In this document: one piece after another, positions 1 to 6,587 of the stretch
Layout: the number at the start of each line of letters is the position of its first letter
How positions within the stretch are numbered: the first letter of the stretch is position 1
Origin: Chloroflexi bacterium UBA4733
GTDB lineage: Bacteria; Chloroflexota; UBA4733
Reading direction: 5' to 3'
Assembly: GCA_002404055.1 (NCBI GenBank)
Contig: DHIZ01000206.1
Location: 1 to 7,576 of the forward strand
DNA length: 7,576 nucleotides
Notes under the pieces: generated by a model
What the model saw: only the letters and a program-made list of their open reading frames with translations
What the model was told of the DNA's origin: nothing
Databases searched by the model: none
Translations under genes and position numbers: made by a program

Positions 1-129
1 CGCGCCTGCCCGGCACGGCTGCCCCCCATTGCATCGGATACTCTACTGGCGTATCAGGTATTAGTGCTTCCAACACGGCGCAGCACCAGCCGGATTGCCG
101 CGCTTATCTGGACGATGAAGAGGACTGAG

Positions 130-969
130 ATGGCACCCGATGTCACGCTGGTCCACATGAGCGACCTGCACATCGCACTGGACGATCCCGGAGGATTTCT
201 CGGGCTGGCGACGGTTCGACGTGCCCGCGAGGTGATCGCAGCAGTCCGGGCGTTGGAACTGCCGCTCGACGGCATTGTGATCAGCGGCGATCTCATCGAC
301 GCCGGCTACCTGGACTATGCTGACCAGGTCACCAGCTACCGTCGGACGCTGCCGCTGGTCGAAGAATTGGGTGCGCAGGGCGTGCCGGTGCTCCTCGCGT
401 TAGGCGACCACGACCAGCGCGCTGCCTTCTTCGAGGTCATTCGCAAGGAGGGTGGAGCGGACGCCGCAACGCCGCTGCGGTACGGCCACGACATCGCTGG
501 CCTACGCGTGATCGTGCTGGACTCGAAGGTTCCGGGCGCCGGGTACGGCGAGCTGGGCGAAGCGCAACTGGCCTGGTTGGACAAGGAACTCGCCCGCGCC
601 GCTCGGCCCGCGGTGCTCGTGCTCCATCACCCGGTGCTGCCCGACGCCACGCCCTGGCCGGCCGACGACGACCAACTGCGGGATCGCGACCTGCTGGGCG
701 AGATCGTGGCGCGGCGACGCGTGGCCGCTATCCTGAGCGGCCACGTCCATTTTTGCACCGTGGGCGCCTTCCACGGCGCCACCGCCGCCTCCGCCCCCGG
801 CGTAGCCTTTGGCATCGACCCGACCTCCCGGCAGCGGCGGCGCTTCACCACGATAAGGGGCTTCAATCTCATCGTGGTCCGCGACAGCGCTGTCGCTGTC
901 CACCCGATCATTCTACCTGGCCCGCACACGGAGTTGACGCGCCGGGATGCCGGCCACGGGACGACGTGA
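130..969 (+). CDS. Calcineurin-like metallophosphoesterase (CpdA/Icc-like)
   Basis: This is a probable metal-dependent phosphodiesterase of 279 residues. The class III cyclic-nucleotide phosphodiesterase type (CpdA/Icc/Rv0805) is the closest match I recognise. The metal-binding motifs appear in the usual order: D-x-H at residues 12-14 (SDLH), GD at 53-54 (SGDLID), a GNHD-like motif at 92-95, His-His-Pro at 166-168 and GHVH at 204-207. The third motif reads GDHD instead of the usual GNHD, so a metal-ligand Asn is replaced by Asp. The stretch with LDSKVPG and then GELGEAQLAWLDKEL also fits this class. There is no signal peptide, so it is probably cytoplasmic. I chose ATG 130 because AGAGGA (119-124) lies 5 nt upstream; in-frame GTG 64 and ATG 115 would add residues unlike the family. 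The gene is convergent with the sugar operon and nothing ties it to that operon. The substrate is unknown: cAMP, another phosphodiester or a phosphomonoester are all possible. Confidence 0.9.
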   Translation: MAPDVTLVHMSDLHIALDDPGGFLGLATVRRAREVIAAVRALELPLDGIVISGDLIDAGYLDYADQVTSYRRTLPLVEELGAQGVPVLLALGDHDQRAAFFEVIRKEGGADAATPLRYGHDIAGLRVIVLDSKVPGAGYGELGEAQLAWLDKELARAARPAVLVLHHPVLPDATPWPADDDQLRDRDLLGEIVARRRVAAILSGHVHFCTVGAFHGATAASAPGVAFGIDPTSRQRRRFTTIRGFNLIVVRDSAVAVHPIILPGPHTELTRRDAGHGTT

Positions 970-1082
970 ACCGAGTCCAGGAGATCCATCAAACAGTCCA
1001 CCGACTCCGACCAACGCGACGCTGCGTCGACGTCGTTGAGGATAGCGATCGGCGCGATGCCCTTCTCACGGAACTGCCGCAT
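970..1082 (-). other. Coding-like fragment of unknown origin in the intergenic region
   Basis: On the minus strand, about 38 codons starting at ATG 1082 (MRQFREKGIAPIAILNDVDA...) have protein-like composition and high third-position GC, like the real genes nearby. I do not recognise the family. The frame has no stop here and simply runs on into the antisense of the phosphoesterase gene. Upstream of 1082 the frame loses its coding character. It could be the remnant of a decayed gene, or chance coding-like sequence, which is common in GC-rich DNA. I see no clear ribosome binding site. It should not be taken as an intact gene. Confidence 0.18.
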
Positions 1083-1334
1083 ACCGAGAGCGTGCCAGTT
1101 CCGGAGCGGGGGCGAGCAAGGCCAATGGTGACCCGGCCGCTCCCTCGCTGTTCGACATCCGGCTGTGGACGGCTCATCTAACCGAAGGGTGGCTCGTACT
1201 GCGACTCCCTCCGTCGCCCAGGGCGCGCAGCGCTGCGACGGCGCCCGCAACAAGGGTCGCGTGGCAGTGAGTGCATTAGTCGGTGGGACAAGAGTGCGCC
1301 GCAAAGTTTTGCGCAGCAAGCGAACGGTGTATTT

Positions 1335-1455
1335 GCCGGAGTACAGGGCCGCGACTGCGGTCGCATTGCGATGCGGCACCAGACGCATAACGCGACATCA
1401 GTCGCCCCGGTCGCTTGGCCGCAGACCGCAGTCGCGGCCCTGTTAGGCTTCCGGC
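1335..1455. repeat. Long inverted-repeat element with nested hairpins, downstream of the sugar operon
   Basis: A perfect 20-bp inverted repeat is formed by 1343-1362 and 1424-1443, separated by 61 nt. An outer 6-bp pair (1335-1340 GCCGGA with 1450-1455 TCCGGC) extends it across an internal loop. Inside the spacer are two further small hairpins: ATGCG/CGCAT (1371-1375 with 1384-1388) and GCGAC/GTCGC (1392-1396 with 1401-1405). The result is a branched fold closed by a long stem. It starts about 46 nt after the stop codon of the sugar-binding protein, so it may end or protect the operon transcript. No T-run follows on either strand, so it is not a classical intrinsic terminator. No target-site duplication is visible at either end, so a MITE-like or REP-like origin is possible but unproven. 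Confidence 0.7.
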
Positions 1456-1501
1456 GAAGGTACCTTTCCTCGTATAAACCGTATTGGCTCTACGTCACCT
1501 G

Positions 1502-2971
1502 CTACGGCTTTGGCTCGTCCAGGATGTTCTGGCAGGCGGTCTGGGTGTGGGCAAACATCTGGTCCCAGTTCTCCTTGCCGTCCAGATACTTGGAGGTGTT
1601 CTGACTCCAGGCGTCCAGCCATTCGCTGAAGCGCAGGTTGGCCGGCTGCGGGAAGGGATCGACACCACTCGTGAGCCATTCACCAGCGGCCTTGGTGATC
1701 GGGGCGGCCTTCCAGAGGTCCGGGCTGGACCAGACCGACTTGCGGGCATAAGGCTCGGAGTTGCCTTGCGAGGATGCCCAGAGGCCGGTATCGGAACTGG
1801 TGAGCTGGTTGAGCAGCGCGAATGCCTCATCCGGGTTCTTGGTGTGGGAGTAGATGGCGTAGGTGTTGTAGGAGAGGCACCCGGCACGATAGCCGTGCGG
1901 CCCCAGCGGCCAGAGGAATGCCTGCATTTCAAACTTGCCGTTGATGATGTGCTTGTCGGCGATGTACTGACCCACAATGTTGCTCTGGCTCACCGCCTTG
2001 CCCGCCGTGAAGAAGTCGCCGCCCGGCGTGTTCGGGGGGGCATCGCTGGAGGTTGGCACCAGCCCGGCTTTGACCAGGCTCCAGTACCATTCAAAGGCGG
2101 TCTTTACCGGCGCCGAGCCGAGTTGCTGCTTCGTGCCGTCTTTGGAGAGCAGCCAGGCATCCGGTGAGCCGACCTTGGGGTCACTGCCCCAGGAGCGCGT
2201 CACCTGGTCGGCGTACAACGGGCTACTGTAAATGACCTGGGTGCCGAAGATCCCGTCCTTGGGACTAGCCGCCTGACGAATGATCTGCTCGAAGTCGTTG
2301 ATCGTCCAGCTGTTGTCCTTCGGCGGCGCCACATTTGCCTTCTTCAGCAGGTCCATATTCAGCAGCACGATGGCGTTGCCACCAGGGTGGACGACCGTCG
2401 GCAAAGTGAACAGCTTGCCGTCGGCGCCGATGCCCTTGGCGTCGGCGATGACCGACGGGAAGATGTCGTCGAAGCTCATCTTGGTGGCATCCTGGGCGAC
2501 GTGGGAACTGAGGTCGAGCGCGATGCCCTTGCCCTGCAACTGCGGCATCCACTTGTTATGCCCCGCGTAGAGGTCGCCAAGCGTACCGGCGGCGCCAAGC
2601 GTCAGGTTCTTCTGGAACATGCTGCCATACACCGTTGGTTGGACCTCGATCGCCACATCCGGGTTGGCCTTGCGGAAGAGGTCGGCGGCGCGGTCGTCTT
2701 GCTCCCAGCCGACACCGGCGAATTTCATCAGTATCAGCGTGACCCTGGGCTTGGCCGGGTTCTTGACCGAGGCGGTTGGCTCGGCCGGCGCGGCCGCTGC
2801 CGCCGGCGCTGCCGCCGCGCTGGTGGTCGCGCCGGCGCTCACTGACGCCGACCCGCTCACGGTAGCCACCGGCGCAGCAGCCCCGCCGCCGCAGGCCGCC
2901 AGCAGCGACGCGGCGCCGACCACACCGGCGCCCAGGACCAAGAACCGCCGCCGATCGAGTTGCTGAGCCAT
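1502..2971 (-). CDS. Sugar ABC transporter substrate-binding lipoprotein (family 1, Tat-exported)
   Basis: This is the extracellular solute-binding protein of a CUT1 carbohydrate importer, 489 residues long. The N-terminus carries a twin-arginine signal (DRRRFLVLG, residues 6-14), a hydrophobic stretch, and a lipobox ending LAAC with the lipid-attached Cys at 27. A low-complexity Ala/Ser/Thr/Pro linker follows to about residue 70. The mature domain from about 74 has the family's opening strand, then DRAADLFRKANPDVAIEVQP, which resembles the start of MalE-type binding proteins. Later come an Asn-Met-Asp-Leu-Leu-Lys-Lys segment and a C-terminal region rich in Trp and Phe, as expected for sugar contacts. 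Start ATG 2971 has AGGAG (2979-2983) 7 nt upstream. The gene is last in the operon, 117 nt after permease 2, whereas in such operons the binding protein is more often first. The sugar cannot be told from the sequence; the neighbouring enolase-superfamily and Gfo/Idh/MocA genes suggest a sugar or sugar acid. Confidence 0.95.
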   Translation of the reverse strand: MAQQLDRRRFLVLGAGVVGAASLLAACGGGAAAPVATVSGSASVSAGATTSAAAAPAAAAAPAEPTASVKNPAKPRVTLILMKFAGVGWEQDDRAADLFRKANPDVAIEVQPTVYGSMFQKNLTLGAAGTLGDLYAGHNKWMPQLQGKGIALDLSSHVAQDATKMSFDDIFPSVIADAKGIGADGKLFTLPTVVHPGGNAIVLLNMDLLKKANVAPPKDNSWTINDFEQIIRQAASPKDGIFGTQVIYSSPLYADQVTRSWGSDPKVGSPDAWLLSKDGTKQQLGSAPVKTAFEWYWSLVKAGLVPTSSDAPPNTPGGDFFTAGKAVSQSNIVGQYIADKHIINGKFEMQAFLWPLGPHGYRAGCLSYNTYAIYSHTKNPDEAFALLNQLTSSDTGLWASSQGNSEPYARKSVWSSPDLWKAAPITKAAGEWLTSGVDPFPQPANLRFSEWLDAWSQNTSKYLDGKENWDQMFAHTQTACQNILDEPKP

Positions 2972-3012
2972 GGTCTCTCTCCTATCCTTGCACTACACCA
3001 GGCTTGAACCTT

Positions 3013-3065
3013 TGGCCGGCGCCCCGCTGAGCGCCGACCACCCTCCGAGCATCCGAGTAGCTCGG
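3013..3065 (-). promoter_or_regulatory. Two adjacent hairpins between permease 2 and binding-protein genes
   Basis: Two inverted repeats lie side by side in the 117-nt gap. The first pairs 3013-3022 with 3031-3040: 10 bp with one G-U type mismatch and an 8-nt loop. The second pairs 3045-3050 with 3060-3065: 6 bp and a 9-nt loop. Neither is followed by a T-run in the minus-strand direction, so they are not obvious terminators. Hairpins in such gaps often protect upstream mRNA ends or tune expression between transporter components, as in malE-malF. That role is inferred here. Confidence 0.45.
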
Positions 3066-3088
3066 AACATTGAGGCCCTATCACGGCG

Positions 3089-3988
3089 CTACTCCTTCAG
3101 ACCGGAAAGGACGATCCCCCGGACGAAGTAGCGCTGGAAGCAGAAGAAGAGCACAATCGGCGGGATCACGCTCGTCACCGCCGCTGCCATGAGCAGTTGG
3201 TCGGTCGGCTTGATCGAAAACTCCTGCGACTTGAAGAACCAGATGCCGATGGCCACCGTGAACTTGGAAGGCGACTGGAGGAAGATGACGGGGTCCAGGA
3301 AGGAGTCCCAGTTGGCGATGACCGTCAGCACGGCAAGAGTGGCGAGCGCCGGTTTGCAGAGCGGCGCCAGTATGTTCCAGAAGACGCGGAAGTAGCCGGC
3401 CCCATCGACTATTGCGGCCTCGTCCAGCTCCCGAGGCAGGGTGAGGATGAATTGGCGCATCAGGAAGATGGCGAAGGCGCCGCCGCCGAACCAGGCGGGG
3501 ACCCAGAGCGGCTTCAGGGTGTCGATCCAGCCGAGATAGTGGAAGAGGATGAAGCGGGGGATGAGGTAGATCTGACCGGGCAGCATCAGCGTGGCCAGGG
3601 TGATGGCAAAGAGTAGGTTCTTGAAGCGAAACTCGAAGCGGGCGAACCCGTAAGCCACGATGGAGGAACTCAGGATCAGCCCGGTGGTGTTGAGCACCAC
3701 GACGATCATGGTGTTCTTGTACCAGGTGGCAAAGGGGAAGGCATTGAAAGCGTCGACGAAGTTGCTGAACAGGGGGTGGGCCGGCACGAACACCGGCGGG
3801 TAGGCGTACATCTCCGCCGGTGACTTGAGGCCACTCAACACCGACCAGACGAAAGGGAACAGGAAGATGATGGCCAGCCCCGTTGTCACGAAGTAAAGGA
3901 CCGTTGGCCGGAGAATCTCGCGCCGCGTGATCGTGCGGGACCGGGAGACTTGACCGGCCTGCACCGCGCCTTTCGCCACCGTTGCCAT
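3089..3988 (-). CDS. Carbohydrate ABC transporter permease 2 (MalG/UgpE type)
   Basis: This is one of the two inner-membrane subunits of the CUT1 sugar importer, 299 residues. Six hydrophobic segments are visible at about residues 29-53, 92-115, 124-150, 160-180, 211-232 and 264-286. The cytoplasmic EAA loop that contacts the ATPase is canonical: ELDEAAIVDGAGYFRVFWNI at about 187-206, followed by LAPLCKPAL. The C-terminus (YFVRGIVLSGLKE) is typical of MalG-like permeases, where it ends in a G-(A/L)-K-like tail. I chose ATG 3988 because it follows the stop of permease 1 by 2 nt and has GAGGAG (3999-4004) upstream. An in-frame GTG at 4018 would overlap permease 1 and shows no ribosome binding site. 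The tight spacing implies co-translation with permease 1, as expected for a heterodimer. Confidence 0.95.
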   Translation of the reverse strand: MATVAKGAVQAGQVSRSRTITRREILRPTVLYFVTTGLAIIFLFPFVWSVLSGLKSPAEMYAYPPVFVPAHPLFSNFVDAFNAFPFATWYKNTMIVVVLNTTGLILSSSIVAYGFARFEFRFKNLLFAITLATLMLPGQIYLIPRFILFHYLGWIDTLKPLWVPAWFGGGAFAIFLMRQFILTLPRELDEAAIVDGAGYFRVFWNILAPLCKPALATLAVLTVIANWDSFLDPVIFLQSPSKFTVAIGIWFFKSQEFSIKPTDQLLMAAAVTSVIPPIVLFFCFQRYFVRGIVLSGLKE

Positions 3989-3990
3989 GC

Positions 3991-4965
3991 TTACGCTGCT
4001 CCTCTGTAGAAGACCCACTTGCGTGACAGGGCGAAGTTGATGCCGGTCAGGATCGTGATGATCACCAGGAAGATCCAGGCCAGGGCCGCTCCATAGCCGA
4101 GTTGCAGGTAGGAGAACGACTGCTGATAGATCTGCAGGGCGAAGAACCAGCTCCCGTAATCGGGACCACCGTTGGTGGCCACGAAAGCGACGGTGAACAC
4201 CTGGACCGCGCCGATAATGCCGAGGATCAAGTTGAAGAAGATAGTCGGCGTGATGATCGGGAAGGTGACGGTCCAGAACTTTCGCCAGGCGCCGGCGCCG
4301 TCGACGCGGGCGGCGTCCTCCAGTTCGGTCGGCACCCCCTGCAGCCCGGCCAGGAAGATCAGCATGGTGCCGCCGCCCATTCCGGCCCAGAGGGAGACCA
4401 TAATAAAGGAGGGGATGACGGAGTTACTGTCGGTGAACCAGGGATAGCCGCCCAGCCCAATTTTGGCGAGGACGGTGTTGACAGGGCCGAGCTTTGGTTG
4501 CAACAGCCACAACCACAGCACGCCGAGGGCGACGCCGGGTGTGAGGCTGGGCAGGAAAAAGCAGGTTCGGAAGATATTGGTGCCCTTGAGGCGTTGATTG
4601 AGCAGTATTGCCAGCAATAACGAGCCGGTCAGGCCCAGCGGAACCATCACCACCGCATAATAGAAGGTCCGCGCGAGTGACGGCCAGAACTGCACGTCCT
4701 TGAAGAAGGCGTGGTAGTAGTTCTGAAAGCCGGTGAACTTGGGTGGTGAAAGGATGTCGTAGTTCGTAAAACTCAGGACCAGCGAGGCGAGGATTGGGCC
4801 AGCCACAAAGAAGACCAGGCCGAGTAACCAGGGAGTAATGAACAGATAGCCCCACAGGGCCCGCCGCATGCCGTAGGGGCTGGAAGCGCCGACCAGCCGT
4901 GCCAGCAGGCTCGGACGGTAACCGGCGCGCGTCACTGCTGCTGGCGCAGTACTCGCCGATTGCAT
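3991..4965 (-). CDS. Carbohydrate ABC transporter permease 1 (MalF/UgpA type)
   Basis: This is the partner inner-membrane subunit of the CUT1 importer, 324 residues from the chosen start. Hydrophobic segments lie at about residues 40-66, 100-122, 135-156, 184-207, 238-264 and 292-313. The first is preceded by a basic cytoplasmic N-terminus, and FTNYDILSPPKFTGFQNY after it is typical of the family. The EAA loop is at about 214-240 (ELEDAARVDGAGAWRKFWTV, then PIITP). The frame is open upstream to 5088. I prefer ATG 4965 because AAGGG (4975-4979) lies 9 nt upstream and the extra upstream residues (rich in Arg and Cys) do not resemble family N-termini. An in-frame ATG at 5016 is the alternative. 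No ATPase gene accompanies the permeases within the window. Confidence 0.94.
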   Translation of the reverse strand: MQSASTAPAAVTRAGYRPSLLARLVGASSPYGMRRALWGYLFITPWLLGLVFFVAGPILASLVLSFTNYDILSPPKFTGFQNYYHAFFKDVQFWPSLARTFYYAVVMVPLGLTGSLLLAILLNQRLKGTNIFRTCFFLPSLTPGVALGVLWLWLLQPKLGPVNTVLAKIGLGGYPWFTDSNSVIPSFIMVSLWAGMGGGTMLIFLAGLQGVPTELEDAARVDGAGAWRKFWTVTFPIITPTIFFNLILGIIGAVQVFTVAFVATNGGPDYGSWFFALQIYQQSFSYLQLGYGAALAWIFLVIITILTGINFALSRKWVFYRGAA

Positions 4966-5106
4966 GGGCCAACACCCTTCGCACACGACACGATCGACAT
5001 GTTCGGCACTGAGCATCGGAGCAACGGCTTGAGCACTGCCGCGCGTCGCAACGAGCCTTCGCCATCGTGGCGCCCGTTTGCAACGCAATCCCCGGGAGAT
5101 GTGAGA

Positions 5107-5135
5107 AGACTAGCACAAGGAGCATGGGGAGTCAA
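5107..5135 (-). promoter_or_regulatory. Candidate sigma-70-type promoter for the transporter genes
   Basis: Read on the minus strand, TTGACT (5130-5135) is a near-consensus -35 box. A 17-nt spacer separates it from TAGTCT (5107-5112), a weak -10 box preceded by TGC, as in extended -10 promoters. It lies in the 235-nt gap between the corrected end of the enolase-superfamily gene and the start of permease 1, about 140 nt upstream of the latter. This would allow the transporter genes to be transcribed separately from the catabolic genes. The match is suggestive only, since promoter rules for this organism are not known from the window. Confidence 0.35.
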
Positions 5136-5200
5136 GGCCAATGAGCCATTCGGCTGTCGACCGGCAGCGCGCAGGGCTGGCTGGTGATGCCCCCGGCTGG

Positions 5201-6471
5201 TTACCCGCCGTGGCGACGGACTGGCGCCAGTTGAACCCGCGCCAGGAGGTCGCGCCACTCGGCGGTGCCGTCGTCAACCAGCAGGTCCAACCGTGTGCCC
5301 TGTTCATAGGGCGGCAGGTTCCCCATCGCTGAGTCTTCCCAAAAACCACGTGGCACGCCCGCGCTATCGAGTCGCTCGCCCGCGAAGTAGGTAACCGCAC
5401 CATTCCAGCGCCGCAGGGCATAGATTCCAGGCAGCGCAGGACGCAGGCTGGTCGCCGTGGCGAGCGCCGCCAGCGTATCCTCGTCAACCCAACGCCGAGG
5501 CCCGGCGCTTCCGGCACCCGCACATACCCGCCCTGCACCGTTAGCGGCGCTTTCAGCAACTGGTGTCGGTACATGTTAAGACAGGTGACGGCCGGCCACT
5601 GCGCGTGGCTAGACACCGCCCCCTGATGCATGGCAAAGGCGGTGGTGATGCCTGTGCCGACCAACTGCAGCCAGAACGGCAGGTTCGCTTCCTGCGCCAC
5701 CGCCGCCTGCCGTCGCACGGCGGCAGCGCCACCACCGACGACAAAGCCGTCGCACACCTGTTCGCGCAGCGCCGTCATGATCGGCGGGGAGCCATAGTGC
5801 ATGGCGATGGCGCAACGTGTCTGCGACCGGATGCGCTGATTACCCGCCACGTCACCCTGCGGGATCGGTGTCTCGTAGATTTTCACGTTGGCGAAGGCGT
5901 CGAGCTCTTTGAGCACCGACACGGCGGCGGCGGCCGTCCCCAGGTGCCCATTGAAGTCCAGATCCAGCGAGAAGGTGGGCGGCACAACGGCCGATGTTCG
6001 TCTGGTCTGTTCCACCACGTCAAACCAGGGCCGCGCCTTCTGCTTGTGGGCGGTGTAGCCGGCCGCTGCCGCCTGCTGGGCCTCGGCCGCCATGTCCTCC
6101 GGCGGCATGTCGACCGACCACCAGGAGAGGGGGCACCAGTCGCGCACTTTGTCGCCCAGTAAGCGGTAGGCCGGCACGCCCTGCGCCTTGCCGACGAGAT
6201 CGAACAGCGCCATCTGCAAGCCGGCGCCCAGGCCGTCGTCCCACATGCATTCGGCGGGCGCTTTGCCCTGCACCCGCGCCACCGCCGCGTCGGTCACGCG
6301 ACCCCAGGTGTAGTTGGGCATGGTCTCCCCGTAGCCTACGAGACCCGTATCGGTGCGCACCCGGCACACTTCGCTGATATGCCATCCGGCATGCTGGCGC
6401 GCCATATTGCGTTCGGGAATCTCAAAAAAAGGAACATCGACCAACAACCGCTCCACCGAGGTGATCTGCAT
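5201..6471 (-). CDS. Enolase-superfamily (mandelate racemase/muconate lactonizing-like) enzyme, frameshifted
   Basis: This is a probable sugar-acid dehydratase, epimerase or cycloisomerase. An N-terminal capping domain spans residues 1 to about 110. A TIM barrel follows with K-x-K at 143-145 (HKQKARPW), D-x-N at 172-174 (LDFNG) and E200 (IYETPIP). The third acidic metal ligand is not evident: the equivalent strand reads AMHYGSPP (about 224-230), with His225 nearby. Start ATG 6471 has AGGAGA (6478-6483) 6 nt upstream. After VPEAPGLGVG (residues 319-328) the frame turns into Arg/Cys-rich noise, running to a stop at 5110. One frame over, the sequence continues naturally as VDEDTLAALATATSLRPAL and ends at TAA 5203-5201. 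One lost G near 5488-5490 explains this and restores a 423-residue protein; uncorrected it would be 453 residues with a nonsense tail. The restored C-terminus runs about 80 residues past the usual barrel end. The neighbouring importer and oxidoreductase support a role in sugar-acid catabolism. Confidence 0.85.
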
Positions 6472-6587
6472 GTTTTGTCTCCTGCTTCTGCCGCTGGCGT
6501 CTGACTGCATAGCATACTACCTGGCCCCGACAGTATCAGCAGTCGGCCGCCTCAACAAGGCCCCTTCGGTACTGGCGACGTTCGCGT

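Noticed and set aside
29..57. Possible promoter upstream of the phosphoesterase (TTGCAT, 17 nt, TATCAG)
   Set aside because: Both boxes match the consensus only weakly, and such matches are expected by chance; the upstream context is cut by the window edge.
1221..1246. Palindrome CGCAGCGCTGCG (1226-1237) flanked by GGGCGC/GCGCCC, considered as a terminator
   Set aside because: No T-run follows on either strand, and short GC palindromes are common in DNA this rich in G and C.
627..1388. Long open frame on the minus strand, antisense to the end of the phosphoesterase gene
   Set aside because: Most of it is the antisense shadow of the phosphoesterase gene plus Arg-rich noise. It has no ribosome binding site or family match. 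Only the 1082-970 part looked protein-like and is reported separately at low confidence.
1343..1443. The inverted repeat as the ends of an insertion sequence
   Set aside because: The spacer is only 61 nt, there is no transposase, and no target-site duplication is visible at either end.
4966..5125. N-terminal extension of permease 1 or a separate small gene upstream of it
   Set aside because: The frame is open but rich in Arg and Cys, unlike permease N-termini. ATG 4965 has the better ribosome binding site, and alternative frames here look random.
6514..6536. Short inverted repeat ATACT-N13-AGTAT upstream of the enolase-superfamily gene, considered as a regulator operator
   Set aside because: Five-base arms with a long spacer are not significant, and no regulator gene is present to support it.
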